Below are positions 37,034 to 47,030 of a stretch of DNA of 59,709 bases, piece by piece (position 1 is the first letter of the stretch; each line of letters starts with the position of its first letter). Where the stretch lies: positions 1 through 59,709 of the forward strand of contig CALUTT010000019.1 of the NCBI GenBank assembly GCA_944323775.1. The letters run 5' to 3'. This DNA is from an uncultured Bacteroidales bacterium (lineage in GTDB: Bacteria; Bacteroidota; Bacteroidia; Bacteroidales; UBA932). The notes under the pieces were generated by a model. That model made no database searches and had not been told where the DNA came from. It saw nothing but the letters and a program-made list of their open reading frames with translations. The translations under genes were made by a program, and so were the position numbers.

Positions 37034-39571
37034 ATGAAAAAATTAGCTTTACTGCTTCCGGCAGTCATCCTGGCCGCTGCCTGCAGCAAGACATCGGACG
37101 ACTCGCTCGTGCTCAATGACCTCGAGTATTTCGAGAGGCCCGGAGTCAACGTCCTGGTCTACAGCAACCTGTTCTCGGGAGGATTCAACGACGAGAAGAA
37201 TTCCGGCCTCGAGATCATCCACCACGGTGTCAGGACCGTACAGGGCGGTGCCGTGCGCCTGTCCAAGACTCCCGAACAGTGGGATCTTGTCCCCGCGACT
37301 CCATCCAGGGTGGTCGACAGGGACAACAATTCCATCGAGGTGGCCCTCAGGTATGAGGACTATGATTTCGACTCACGTATCGTGGTCACCGGAGAGGGCA
37401 AGGCCTTCAGGATAGATGTCTATCTTGACAAGCCCGTCCCCGACTCACTTGCCGGAGATGCCGGATTCAACCTTGAGTTCCTGCCTTCACAGTACTGGAG
37501 CAAGGCGTACATCATGGACGGACGTCCCAACCGCTTCCCCCGCTATGCCGTGAGCGAGACCATCACTCGCCCCAACAGCGAGAAGCACAAACAGTACAAG
37601 GGCTACCGTACCTATGACGACAGGGGAACCGGCCGCTTTGTGGACCCTCTTCCGATGGAGACCGGACACACGATCCTCATGGCCCCGGACGATCCCGAAC
37701 GCATGATCAAGATCACGTCGGAGGATGTCCCCCTCGAACTTTACGACGGGCGCATGATAGCCCAGAACGGATGGTTCGTCCTCCGCAGCGTCCTCCCCGA
37801 GGGCAAGACGGGAAAGGTGCTCAGCTGGACAGTGGAGCCCAATTCGGTCGAAGGATGGATCAGGGAGCCCAATGTCGGGTTCTCTCAGGTAGGCTACATC
37901 CCTTCTCAGCCCAAGGTGGCCGTCATCGAGCTTGACAAGAGGGACAAGCCCGAGAAGCATGCTTCCATATACAGGGTAAACGACGACGGTACCACCACCA
38001 AGGTCTTCACCGGCAAGACTGATGTATGGGGCCCTTACTACAAGTACAACTACGTGAAGTTCGACTTCTCCGACGTCAAGGACCCCGGAGTCTATTTCAT
38101 CGAGTACGGTGACGTTCAGACCAATAACTTCATCATTGACAACAGTGTCTATGACAAGATCACCGATGCTACGAGTGATGTCTGGATCCCGATCCACATG
38201 AACCACATGTTCGTGAACGAGGCATACCGCGTATGGCACGGCGAACCGTTCAAGGAAGGATACCTGCAGGCTCCGCCCAGCACTGACCACTTCGACCTGC
38301 ACTGGCAGGGACCTACCACCGATACCAAGTACAAGGCTCTCGAGCTGATCCCCGGACTGAATGTAGGAGGATATTTCGATGCCGGTGACTTCGACATCGA
38401 GACCGGCTCGAACATCAGCGTAGTCCAGAACTTCGTATCAGCATGGGAGCTCTTCAGGCCCGAGAGGGACATGACTTTCGTCAGCGAGGAACAGAGATAT
38501 GTCGACCTTCACCGTCCGGACGGAGTTCCCGACATCCTCCAGTTCATAGAGCACGGAACGCTTAACCTTGTCGCACAGGCCGAGCAGATAGGCCACATGG
38601 CCCAGACCCTGTCGAATTCAGTGCTCGACAACTATCACCATCTCGGTGACGCCGCATCCCTGACCGACGGCCGCCACTATGATCCCAGACTCGGACGCTA
38701 CGAGGTGTCTGCCGACGGAACACGCAGCGGAATAGCTGACGACATGTGGGCATTCACGAGCAGGGACCCGGATCTCGACCTCAGGGCGGCTACCATGTTC
38801 GCTGCAGCCAGCAGGGCTCTGGAAGGCTACAATGACGACCTGTCCGCAAGGGCTCTCAAGCAGTCCAAGAGGCTCCTGAAGGAGGCCAACGAACTGATCG
38901 CGAAACGTCCGACTTCGGCACGCGGCAGAATGAGTGGCGGAAACGTTGCCACCAACCTGCAGCTTTATGTGTCAACCGGCGAAAGCCAGTATCTGGAGCT
39001 GTTCGAGTCGCAGATATGGGACATGCTTGACCGCAACGTCAATTTCGGAATATCCACGGCGCTCGACGCGATTCCGTATATGGACGAGGCATACAAGGAG
39101 AAGCTGCGCCCTTACGTCGAGAAGTACAACGAGTACATACTCAGCCTCGAGGAGTCAAACCCCTACGGTGTTCCTATCGGACTGGGCAACTGGGCCGGAA
39201 GCGGCAACGTTGTGTCTTTCGGTACGACTGTATGCTTTGCCAGCAAGTACTATCCTGACATAGTTTCCCCGGAACATGCCTACAAGGCCACGAACTATCT
39301 GTTCGGCTGCCACCCTTACCACAACTATTCGCTTGTGGCCACGGTGGGAGCGACACGCCCGAAGGCCGTCTTCTACGGAAACAACCGCGCCGACTTCTCA
39401 TTCATCCCCGGAAACGTGGCCCCCGGCCTGCTGTTCAGGCAGCCCGACCATTTCGAGAACTATGACGACTGGCCGTTCCTGTGGGGACAGAACGAGGGTA
39501 CGATTGCCGGCAACACGGCATATCTGATCTTCGGCCATGCCTTCAAGAATCTTGTTTCCGAAGAACAGTAG
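37034..39571 (+). CDS. GH9 glycoside hydrolase (cellulase/glucanase family), lipoprotein
   Basis: An 845-residue exported enzyme. A lipoprotein-type signal (LALLLPAVILAAACSK) precedes an N-terminal beta-rich region and a CelD_N-type Ig domain (about residues 270-365). The (alpha/alpha)6 GH9 catalytic domain follows. Catalytic features are GGYFDAGDFD (base Asp), CHPYHNYSLVATVG, and the C-terminal WGQNEGTIAGN (acid Glu). GH9 enzymes cut beta-1,4-glucan backbones; some act on xyloglucan or mixed-linkage glucan. The first ATG in frame is upstream, but 37034 starts the signal peptide. It has its own promoter box and a strong terminator, so it seems monocistronic. Confidence 0.88.
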   Translation: MKKLALLLPAVILAAACSKTSDDSLVLNDLEYFERPGVNVLVYSNLFSGGFNDEKNSGLEIIHHGVRTVQGGAVRLSKTPEQWDLVPATPSRVVDRDNNSIEVALRYEDYDFDSRIVVTGEGKAFRIDVYLDKPVPDSLAGDAGFNLEFLPSQYWSKAYIMDGRPNRFPRYAVSETITRPNSEKHKQYKGYRTYDDRGTGRFVDPLPMETGHTILMAPDDPERMIKITSEDVPLELYDGRMIAQNGWFVLRSVLPEGKTGKVLSWTVEPNSVEGWIREPNVGFSQVGYIPSQPKVAVIELDKRDKPEKHASIYRVNDDGTTTKVFTGKTDVWGPYYKYNYVKFDFSDVKDPGVYFIEYGDVQTNNFIIDNSVYDKITDATSDVWIPIHMNHMFVNEAYRVWHGEPFKEGYLQAPPSTDHFDLHWQGPTTDTKYKALELIPGLNVGGYFDAGDFDIETGSNISVVQNFVSAWELFRPERDMTFVSEEQRYVDLHRPDGVPDILQFIEHGTLNLVAQAEQIGHMAQTLSNSVLDNYHHLGDAASLTDGRHYDPRLGRYEVSADGTRSGIADDMWAFTSRDPDLDLRAATMFAAASRALEGYNDDLSARALKQSKRLLKEANELIAKRPTSARGRMSGGNVATNLQLYVSTGESQYLELFESQIWDMLDRNVNFGISTALDAIPYMDEAYKEKLRPYVEKYNEYILSLEESNPYGVPIGLGNWAGSGNVVSFGTTVCFASKYYPDIVSPEHAYKATNYLFGCHPYHNYSLVATVGATRPKAVFYGNNRADFSFIPGNVAPGLLFRQPDHFENYDDWPFLWGQNEGTIAGNTAYLIFGHAFKNLVSEEQ

Positions 39572-39593
39572 CATATACCTGCATATTATTCTG

Positions 39594-39624
39594 CTGGAAC
39601 GTCTTTTGGCGTTCCGGCTTTTTT
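39594..39624 (+). terminator. Rho-independent terminator after GH9
   Basis: Arms at 39594-39601 and 39610-39617, 8 pairs with one G-T, an 8-base loop, then a run of six T at 39619-39624. It lies 22 bases after the GH9 stop. A TTTG in the loop is correctly spaced to be the -33 element of the next promoter. Confidence 0.8.
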
Positions 39625-39626
39625 GT

Positions 39627-39634
39627 TAACTTAG
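39627..39634 (+). promoter_or_regulatory. Possible promoter for GH127-GH43 (TAACTTAG)
   Basis: One mismatch from TAnnTTTG, 24 bases before the ATG at 39659. A TTTG at 39605-39608 is 18 bases upstream, near the expected -33 spacing, and falls inside the terminator loop. Confidence 0.3.
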
Positions 39635-39658
39635 TGGTCTACATAACCACACAATCCT

Positions 39659-42025
39659 ATGACAGGAACAAAGACTCTTGCGGCACTCGCTGTGCTCTGC
39701 GCATCCTGCGCGCTTTTCCCCCGGTATTCCGCTGCCGGTCCCATATCCGGCCCTGAACCGTTCCCGGTCAGCGACGTAAGGCTGACTGAAGGTGAGTTCA
39801 GGCATGCCCAGGACATGGATATACGCTATCTTCTCGCTCTTGATCCGGACCGTCTGCTCGCACCCTACAGGAAAGGTGCCGGGCTCGAGCCTCTCTCGGA
39901 CAACTATCCCAACTGGGAGAACACCGGACTTGACGGTCACATCGGCGGGCATTATCTCTCCGCGCTTTCGTACATGTACGCTGCGAGCGGCAATGCCGAG
40001 ATCAAGGACAGGCTCGACTACATGATAGCCGGGCTGAAGGAGTGCGCCGAGGCTTCCGGAAACGGATATGTCGGCGGCGTCCCTGACGGAAACAGGCTTT
40101 GGGACGAGATCAGACGCGGAGACATTCGTGCCGAGCCTTTCGGGCTGAACGGCGGCTGGGTGCCTCTGTACAACATCCACAAGACATACGCCGGCCTCAG
40201 GGATGCCTGGACGGTAGCCGGCAGCGAGGATGCGCGCGAGCTGTTCCTTGGTTTTGTCGAATGGATGTACCAACTCACATCCGGCCTCAGTGACGAGCAG
40301 CTCCAGGACATGCTGCGCAGCGAGCACGGCGGCCTGGCCGAGGTGTTTGCCGATGCTGCTGCGATCAGCTCGGATCCGCGCTATATGGAACTGGCGCGCC
40401 GCTTTACGCACAAGGCTGTACTCGAACCTCTGCTCAAGGGAGAAGACCGTCTGACGGGCATGCATGCGAATACCCAGATCCCCAAGGTGATAGGAATAAA
40501 GCGGATCGCTGACCTGGAGGGTGACGAGGCCTGGGATGCCGCCGCGGCGTTCTTCTGGTCCACCGTAGTGAACAACCGGTCCGTCAGCATAGGCGGGAAC
40601 AGTGTCAGGGAGCATTTCCATCCTGCAGATGATTTCTCGAGCATGCTCGAGAGCGAGCAGGGGCCTGAGACATGCAACACCTACAACATGCTGAGACTTA
40701 CGAAAATGCTCTATCTCGGCAGCGGCGACGGCTCATATATGGATTTCTACGAGCGCGCCATGTACAACCATATCCTTTCGACCATCGACCCGGTTCAGGG
40801 CGGATTCGTCTATTTCACGCCCATGCGTTCCGGGCACTACAAGGTATATTCCCAGCCGCAGACCAGCTTCTGGTGCTGCGTCGGTTCTGGCCTGGAAAAC
40901 CATGCCCGCTACGGTGAGATGATATATGCCCATGAAGGCGACAGCCGCCTGATAGTGAACCTGTTCATACCCTCCACTCTGCGCTGGGGAGACGTGACGG
41001 TCGAGCAGCAGACACGCTTCCCGGATTCTGATGTGACTGCAATAAGTTTCTCCGGATTCCGCGGCACCAGGCGTTTTGCCCTGAGCGTCCGCGTACCGTC
41101 ATGGACTGACGCAGGGAACGTGAGGATACTTGTCAACGGAGAAGCCGTCCGTGCCGAAGAGGATGGAGGCTACGTGACCGTAGAACGGAAATGGAAGGCC
41201 TCCGACAGGGTTGAAATCACTCTGCCGATGCACCTTTACGCCGTTGGGCTGCCTGACGGGTCTCAGAACTATTCTTTCATGTACGGTCCGGTGGTTCTCG
41301 CTTCGAGGACGGGAAAGGACCGTCTTGACGGCATGTTCGCCGACGACAGCCGCGGAGGGCACATCGCCTCCGGCCCGAAGGTGCCACTTCAGGACATGCC
41401 CGTGATTGTCGGCGATGCGGAGTCTCTCCTCTCGCATATCGTCAGGAACGAAGGTCCCTCGCTGGAATTCACGCTCAGCGGCGTTTATCCCGAGAGCTGG
41501 GGCGAGATGCTGCTTGAGCCTTTCTGGCGTATCCAGGAGTCCAGATACATGGTTTACTGGCCTCTGGTTTCCGAGGACGACCTTGCGAGGATGATCGAAG
41601 AGACGAAGCTCCGCGAACAGGAGGCCGCGGCGCTGGATGCGAGGACTCTGGATGCCGTCGTGTGCGGCGAGCAGCAGCCGGAAAGCGACCACTCCGTGAA
41701 GATGGATACCTCCCGGAGCGGTGACGACGACGGCGTCCACTGGAGGGTGCCTGCTGCATGGTTCAGCTACATGCTCGACTGCGGGCCGGACTGCTGCGTG
41801 CGGGTGACTTTCCGTCCCTCCGGAACGGCATCCACCTGTGTGTCGGCCGATGGAGAGGTGCTCGGCTGTTTCGGTGACGGAGACCCTTCGGAACTCAGCT
41901 ACGTGGAGTTCCCTCTTCCCGAAGGCCTTAGTGGCAGCGGCAAGGTTGAGGTCAAGATTTTCCGTGCCGACGGAGAGTCGCGCCCTCCGAGGATATATGA
42001 GGTGAGAACTGTAACCAAACAATAA
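39659..42025 (+). CDS. GH127-family (DUF1680) beta-L-arabinofuranosidase-like protein
   Basis: A 788-residue exported protein with an N-terminal signal (KTLAALAVLCASCAL). The DUF1680 (alpha/alpha)6 barrel has NWENTGLDGHIGGHYLSALS and VPLYNIHKTYAGLRDAW. The zinc-site Glu and Cys fall in GPETCNTYNML, and the Cys pair in FWCCVGSGLENHARYGE. GH127 enzymes use a cysteine nucleophile held by zinc and release L-arabinofuranose from arabinan side chains or glycoproteins. Beta-sandwich domains follow from about residue 430. It shares a transcript with the double GH43 gene 8 bases downstream. GH146 is a close alternative family. Confidence 0.85.
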   Translation: MTGTKTLAALAVLCASCALFPRYSAAGPISGPEPFPVSDVRLTEGEFRHAQDMDIRYLLALDPDRLLAPYRKGAGLEPLSDNYPNWENTGLDGHIGGHYLSALSYMYAASGNAEIKDRLDYMIAGLKECAEASGNGYVGGVPDGNRLWDEIRRGDIRAEPFGLNGGWVPLYNIHKTYAGLRDAWTVAGSEDARELFLGFVEWMYQLTSGLSDEQLQDMLRSEHGGLAEVFADAAAISSDPRYMELARRFTHKAVLEPLLKGEDRLTGMHANTQIPKVIGIKRIADLEGDEAWDAAAAFFWSTVVNNRSVSIGGNSVREHFHPADDFSSMLESEQGPETCNTYNMLRLTKMLYLGSGDGSYMDFYERAMYNHILSTIDPVQGGFVYFTPMRSGHYKVYSQPQTSFWCCVGSGLENHARYGEMIYAHEGDSRLIVNLFIPSTLRWGDVTVEQQTRFPDSDVTAISFSGFRGTRRFALSVRVPSWTDAGNVRILVNGEAVRAEEDGGYVTVERKWKASDRVEITLPMHLYAVGLPDGSQNYSFMYGPVVLASRTGKDRLDGMFADDSRGGHIASGPKVPLQDMPVIVGDAESLLSHIVRNEGPSLEFTLSGVYPESWGEMLLEPFWRIQESRYMVYWPLVSEDDLARMIEETKLREQEAAALDARTLDAVVCGEQQPESDHSVKMDTSRSGDDDGVHWRVPAAWFSYMLDCGPDCCVRVTFRPSGTASTCVSADGEVLGCFGDGDPSELSYVEFPLPEGLSGSGKVEVKIFRADGESRPPRIYEVRTVTKQ

Positions 42026-42033
42026 TACACAAA

Positions 42034-44658
42034 ATGAAGAAAACACTATCCGCAGCAATGCTGCTAATGGCCTCGGCCTGCGTCATGCATGCCCAGAATC
42101 CTGCCATCAGCGCCGTCTACACGCCGGATCCGGCACCTTACGTGCATGGTGACACGGTGTACCTGTTTACGGACCATGACGAGGATGACGCCACCTATTT
42201 CAAAATGAACGACTGGCTGGTGTTCAGTTCCCGCGACATGGTCAACTGGACATACCTCGGGGCACAGGTGTCGACCGCGACCTTCGACTGGGCGGCCCAG
42301 GGCGACAGGGCATGGGCGGCCCAGGCAGTCGAGCGTAACGGAAAATGGTACTGGTACCTGTGCTGCAATACCGCAGACGGTAAGGATGCCCTCGCCGTAG
42401 CCGTGGCCGACGACCCTCAGGGGCCGTGGACCGATGCAATCGGCGGGCCGCTTGCAGTGGGGTTCGGCTTCATCGATCCGACTGTTTTCATCGATGATGA
42501 CGGCCGTGCATATCTGTTCTGGGGCAACAAGGGCCTCTGGTACGGTGAACTTGGCGAAGACATGGTCTCCTTCGTCGACGGATACAGGGAAGTCCCCGGA
42601 TACCATGACCCGGAAGCTTTCGGAGAGCTCCAGCTCAAGATGAACTGGGCAGTCGGAAAGGACGAGTGGATGACCCAGTATGAGGAAGGCCCGTGGGTCA
42701 CCAAGAGAAACGGTACCTACTATATCGTATATCCGGCCGGCGGCGTGCCTGAATACATGGCGTATTCGACGGCACCGACGATAGACGGCCCATGGACTTT
42801 CCGTGGAAGGATAATGGACGAGGCCGAGAACAGCTTCACGATCCATGGTGGCAATATCAATTTCAAGGGGAAGGACTACATGTTCTACCACAACGGCGCG
42901 CTTCCGAACGGCAGCGGCTTCCGCCGTTCCACCGCAATCGAGGAATTCACCTTCAATCCTGACGGAAGCATTCCTTTCATTCCTTTCACCAAGGAGGGCG
43001 TTGAGCCTGTCGCCACACTGAATCCGTATGAGACAGTCCAGGCCGAGACCATGGCTTCGTCATGGGGTGTCAAGCTCGACAGGCTGGACGGCACCAGGCA
43101 CTATGTGACCTCTATACACAACGGAGACTGGATCAAGCTGCGCAATGTCGATTTCGGGGAGGTGGAGCCCGTCCTTCTTTCGCTCGAGATACTCAACTTC
43201 AAGAATGATGGAAAGATAGAGTTCTATCTCGACGAGATGGGCGGCAAGCCTATCGTCAGCATGGACATCATCAACGACAACATGATGGTCAAGGCCCCCG
43301 TGACCCCCGGAGTCACCGGAGTGCATGACCTGTACATCCTGTTCCGCGGCGGCGACGAGGAACTCTTCGACCTCGACTGGTGGAAGTTCAACTATCACCT
43401 CAACATGCCCATCATCCAGACCAAGTACACCGCCGATCCTGCTCCCATGGTCTACAGGGACACTATCTTCCTGTATACGTCGCACGACGATGACAATGCC
43501 GACAATTTCGTGATGAAGGACTGGCTGCTGTACACGTCGACCGACATGGTGAACTGGCAGGACCGCGGGGCGATCGCATCTCTGAAGAATTTCGAGTGGT
43601 TCGACGGCGACAACGGAGCCTGGGCGGCATGCGTTGTGGAGCGCAACGGCAAATTCTACATGTATTGCCCCATCCACGGTCACGGAATCGGAGTGCTCGT
43701 CGCGGATTCACCCTACGGGCCTTTCCATGACCCTCTCGGGAAGCCTCTCGTATGGCAGAAGGGACACTGGTATGACATCGACCCTACGGTCTTCATCGAC
43801 GACGACGGCCAGGCATACATGTACTGGGGCAACCCTTACGTGTACTATGTCAAGCTCAACGAGGACATGATCTCATACAGCGGAGGAATCTACAGCCTTG
43901 ACTACAAGATCGAGCACTATCAGGAAGGACCGTGGTTCTACAAGCGCGACGGCCACTATTATCTCGCCTTTGCCTCAACCTGCTGCCCTGAAGGCATAGG
44001 TTATGCGATGAGCGACAGCCCGGTCGGGCCTTGGAAATCAATGGGACACATCATGGACCGCACCTGGAGGACCAGGGGCAACCATCCCGGCATAATCGAC
44101 TACAAGGGAAAGAGCTATCTGTTCGGCCAGAACTACGACCTGATGCACCTCGAGACATTCTACCATCACGAGAGACGCAGCGTTTCGGCCGCCGAGATGC
44201 ACTACAACGAGGACGGCTCGATCCAGAAGGTGCCTTACTGGCTTGACAACTTCCTCGAGCCGATAGAGACCTTCGACCCTTACCGCAAAGTTGAGGCGGA
44301 GACGATGGCCTGGGGCTACGGACTCAAGACAAGAGAGGATGAAAAACTCGGAATAATAATCAACAATGTCGATGAAGGGGAGTCCCTCATGCTCCGTTCA
44401 GTAGATTTCGGAGACGGGGCGAAGAAGTTCATTGCAAGCGTCTCCAATTCCGGCGAGGACACAGCCTACATCGATGTCAGGCTCGACTCGAAGGACGGGC
44501 CGCTCTGCGGTACTCTGAAAGTCGCTCCCACGAAGGGATTCAAAACGCTCTCCTGCAATCTCGAAGGAGCGGCAGGAGAGCATGACCTTTACTTTGTCTT
44601 CCGCGGAGAGGCCGGAAAGGACCTCTTCGAATGGGACTGGTGGGAAATGAAAAAATAG
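42034..44658 (+). CDS. Double glycosidase: GH43-CBM6-like-GH43-CBM6-like in one chain
   Basis: An 874-residue exported protein with a signal ending near VMHAQ. It holds two related halves. Half 1 (about 24-455) has GH43 residues Asp32 (TPDPAP), Asp148 (IDPTVF) and Glu218 (YEEGPW), then a CBM6-type beta-sandwich. Half 2 (about 462-874) repeats this with Asp468 (TADPAP), Asp583 (IDPTVF) and Glu631 (YQEGPW) and a second CBM6-like domain ending in DLFEWDWWEM. All three catalytic acids are kept in both halves, so both may be active. GH43 enzymes are arabinofuranosidases or xylosidases. It follows GH127 by 8 bases. Confidence 0.88.
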   Translation: MKKTLSAAMLLMASACVMHAQNPAISAVYTPDPAPYVHGDTVYLFTDHDEDDATYFKMNDWLVFSSRDMVNWTYLGAQVSTATFDWAAQGDRAWAAQAVERNGKWYWYLCCNTADGKDALAVAVADDPQGPWTDAIGGPLAVGFGFIDPTVFIDDDGRAYLFWGNKGLWYGELGEDMVSFVDGYREVPGYHDPEAFGELQLKMNWAVGKDEWMTQYEEGPWVTKRNGTYYIVYPAGGVPEYMAYSTAPTIDGPWTFRGRIMDEAENSFTIHGGNINFKGKDYMFYHNGALPNGSGFRRSTAIEEFTFNPDGSIPFIPFTKEGVEPVATLNPYETVQAETMASSWGVKLDRLDGTRHYVTSIHNGDWIKLRNVDFGEVEPVLLSLEILNFKNDGKIEFYLDEMGGKPIVSMDIINDNMMVKAPVTPGVTGVHDLYILFRGGDEELFDLDWWKFNYHLNMPIIQTKYTADPAPMVYRDTIFLYTSHDDDNADNFVMKDWLLYTSTDMVNWQDRGAIASLKNFEWFDGDNGAWAACVVERNGKFYMYCPIHGHGIGVLVADSPYGPFHDPLGKPLVWQKGHWYDIDPTVFIDDDGQAYMYWGNPYVYYVKLNEDMISYSGGIYSLDYKIEHYQEGPWFYKRDGHYYLAFASTCCPEGIGYAMSDSPVGPWKSMGHIMDRTWRTRGNHPGIIDYKGKSYLFGQNYDLMHLETFYHHERRSVSAAEMHYNEDGSIQKVPYWLDNFLEPIETFDPYRKVEAETMAWGYGLKTREDEKLGIIINNVDEGESLMLRSVDFGDGAKKFIASVSNSGEDTAYIDVRLDSKDGPLCGTLKVAPTKGFKTLSCNLEGAAGEHDLYFVFRGEAGKDLFEWDWWEMKK

Positions 44659-44663
44659 TCCTT

Positions 44664-45881
44664 TTATCTGAACAGCCTTTCGGCGGTGAGCTCAAGGTAA
44701 TCCCTGCAGTTCATCCAGGTGTGGCCACCGCCGGGGTTGTAGAATACATGCTCGACTCCCTGGGCCGTAAGGTAGGCGTCAAGCCCGCGTGAAGCCTCGA
44801 TGAGAAAGTCATCGCTTCCGGTGCCGATGAACAGGAGCCTGAGATTATCCGCAACTTCCTTGGTCGAGTCGTATACTCCTCCGAGGAAGTTTGCTTCATA
44901 TTCATTGCCGAATATTGCCGGAGCGTATGCGCATACCCAGTGGAACTTGTCGGTGTTGCCGAGTCCGCATGCGAGCGCCTGCCTTCCTCCAAGCGAGAAT
45001 CCGGCGATGGCGCGGTTGTCAGCATCTGTCAGTACGTTGTAGTTCGATTCAATGAACGGAATCACCTCGTCCATGATTTCGGCCGTGACAAGGTCCGTGT
45101 CCAGAGTGTTGGGAGTTGCCGCAACCCCGCTTTTGATCATTTCAGGATAGGGATTGGCATAAGGCATCACTACGATCATTCTTCTGGCCTTGCCCTGTGC
45201 GATCATGTTGTCGAGTATGACGTTGGCCCTGCCGACCTTGAACCAGGTCTCGTAGGTGTCAGTCATGCCGTGTATCAGATAGAGGACGGGAAGTTTCTCG
45301 TCCCCGGCAGGATCGTAGCCGGCAGGAGTGTAGACGCACATCGGACGCTCTATGCCGCCGCAGGTCTCCGAATGGTAGAATCTGTAGCTGACCTTGCCGT
45401 GGGGTACGTTCTGGACGTCCTGCAGTGACGGAGCCTCTCCTCTGACGTCGGCCAGGCTGTACTTGAATCCTTCGTTTGGGAAGATATACATGTTCGAAGG
45501 GTCGGCTATCTTGGTTCCGTCGACCACGAATGCATACGGATAGATGTCCGGCCGCTCGGGGCGCACTGTCACTGACCATACGCCGTTCCCGTCCTTCTGC
45601 ATGGGAGTGTTCGCAGAGAACATCTGGCATTCGAGTTCTACGGCAGAAGCGTCGGGAGCCTTGAGCCTGAACGTGACGCTTCCGTCGGCGTTGTATTCGG
45701 GCGATACGACTGGTGCGGGGAACAGTCTGGCCATTACCTCAGGGGTGAGCCTCTGCTCGCCGCTGCCGGTGGCCTGGGGAGTCTGCGCGGCGCAGGTGGC
45801 CGCAACGGCGAGTGCCGTCACGGCAAGTATCATGTGTCTGTTCATTGTCTTGAGAATATTGCGGGTCATTGTTGTAGTCAT
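44664..45881 (-). CDS. CE1-type esterase with N-terminal CBM48-like domain (copy A)
   Basis: A 405-residue exported esterase. The signal region is MNRHMILAVTALAVAATCAA. An early Ig/CBM48-like domain (VSPEYNADGSVTFRLKAPDA, then YPYAFVVDG) precedes an esterase-D-like alpha/beta hydrolase. It has YLIHGMTDTYETW, the nucleophile in AGFSLGGRQAL, an acid in GTGSDDF and the His in GGGHTWMNC. Relatives remove feruloyl or acetyl groups from arabinoxylan. I chose the ATG at 45881 because it overlaps the stop of copy B (ATGA); ATG 45845 is also possible. It converges on the GH43 gene with 5 bases between stops. Confidence 0.82.
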   Translation of the reverse strand: MTTTMTRNILKTMNRHMILAVTALAVAATCAAQTPQATGSGEQRLTPEVMARLFPAPVVSPEYNADGSVTFRLKAPDASAVELECQMFSANTPMQKDGNGVWSVTVRPERPDIYPYAFVVDGTKIADPSNMYIFPNEGFKYSLADVRGEAPSLQDVQNVPHGKVSYRFYHSETCGGIERPMCVYTPAGYDPAGDEKLPVLYLIHGMTDTYETWFKVGRANVILDNMIAQGKARRMIVVMPYANPYPEMIKSGVAATPNTLDTDLVTAEIMDEVIPFIESNYNVLTDADNRAIAGFSLGGRQALACGLGNTDKFHWVCAYAPAIFGNEYEANFLGGVYDSTKEVADNLRLLFIGTGSDDFLIEASRGLDAYLTAQGVEHVFYNPGGGHTWMNCRDYLELTAERLFR

Positions 45882-46981
45882 TGGAAAAGGAGTCTGAGAG
45901 ACTGGTCGAGGAAATATTTGGCGTTCATCCATGTATGTCCGAACTTGTCGTCGGTGAATACCTTGATGTTCTTTATCCCCTTGCTGTCAAGGAAGTCCAT
46001 GTAGTCCTTCGCGTCGGCATACAGGAAGTCATCCGTGCCGACTCCGAGCCAGAACAGGTGCAGGAGGCTGTTGATGTCAGGATCGTCGTATGCCGGGAGG
46101 TCCATCGTCGTGAACGAGCTGTACGAACACAGCCACGAGAACTTGTCGAGGTTTCTCAGTCCGTTTGACAGAGCCTGGTTCCCTCCTCTCGAGAATCCGC
46201 CGATGGCACGGTGGTCACGGTCGTTGATGGTCCTGTAGTTCTTCTCGACGAAAGGCATAAGGTCGTTGACCAGGTCTTCGGAGAACAGGTCCCCCTTGCC
46301 TCTGAGGTCGGTCCCGGCAGGATAGTATTTCGAAGGGTTCCCGTAGGGGAGCACGACTATCATCTCCTTGGCCAGGCCGTCGGCTATCAGGTTGTCGAGA
46401 ATGAAATTGACTCTTCCGACCTTGAAGTAGACTTCTTCGGTGTCGGTAGTCCCGCTGATCAGGTAGAACACCGGATAGTGTCTGTCCCGGTTGGCGTCGT
46501 ACCCGGCCGGAGTATAGACGATGGCGTTTGCGAACAGGCCGAGAGTCTGCGACCAGTATGTGACGTAGTCTACGCTGCCGTGCGGAACGTTGCGTGCGGA
46601 GTGTATCAGAGGCTCGCTGCCGCGGATGTCCACGATGCTGTTCTTGAAGCCCTCGTTGGGGAACCAGTCCGGATTCAGCGGGTCCATTACGCTGATCCCG
46701 TCGACGATGAAGCAATAGGGGTACATGTCCGGCTGCGCGGGGCCCAGGGTCACGGTCCATACTCCGTTCTCGTCGCGCTTCATGTCGTGTCTTCCGGCAA
46801 ACTGGACGTCCACCTTGACATCTGAGGCCGAGTCGTTACGGTAATTGAAAGTGACCGTGCCGTCAGGATTGACCACTGGGGATTCCACCTGCGGGGCTCT
46901 CCGGGCCTGCTGGGCGGACAGTGAAAGGGCAGACGCGGCTATGGCGATGGCAGCGGCTGCGGATTTCAGAAAAGTTGGCAT
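45878..46981 (-). CDS. CE1-type esterase with N-terminal CBM48-like domain (copy B)
   Basis: A 367-residue paralogue of the downstream esterase with the same layout. A signal peptide (AAAAIAIAASALSLSAQQ) is followed by an Ig/CBM48-like domain (VVNPDGTVTFNYRNDSASD, then YPYCFIVDG) and the hydrolase domain. That domain shows YLISGTTDTEEVYF, GFSRGGNQAL (Ser), GVGTDDFLYADA (Asp) and KFGHTWMNAKYFLDQ (His). A role in removing feruloyl or acetyl side groups is inferred. It is the first gene of a two-gene operon, coupled to copy A by a 4-base overlap, and is divergent from the MBL-fold gene (49-base gap). Confidence 0.82.
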   Translation of the reverse strand: MPTFLKSAAAAIAIAASALSLSAQQARRAPQVESPVVNPDGTVTFNYRNDSASDVKVDVQFAGRHDMKRDENGVWTVTLGPAQPDMYPYCFIVDGISVMDPLNPDWFPNEGFKNSIVDIRGSEPLIHSARNVPHGSVDYVTYWSQTLGLFANAIVYTPAGYDANRDRHYPVFYLISGTTDTEEVYFKVGRVNFILDNLIADGLAKEMIVVLPYGNPSKYYPAGTDLRGKGDLFSEDLVNDLMPFVEKNYRTINDRDHRAIGGFSRGGNQALSNGLRNLDKFSWLCSYSSFTTMDLPAYDDPDINSLLHLFWLGVGTDDFLYADAKDYMDFLDSKGIKNIKVFTDDKFGHTWMNAKYFLDQSLRLLFQ

Positions 46982-47030
46982 AAGATTGCAAAAACTTGGT
47001 TATATTAGTGACAAAAAAAACCGCATTAAC

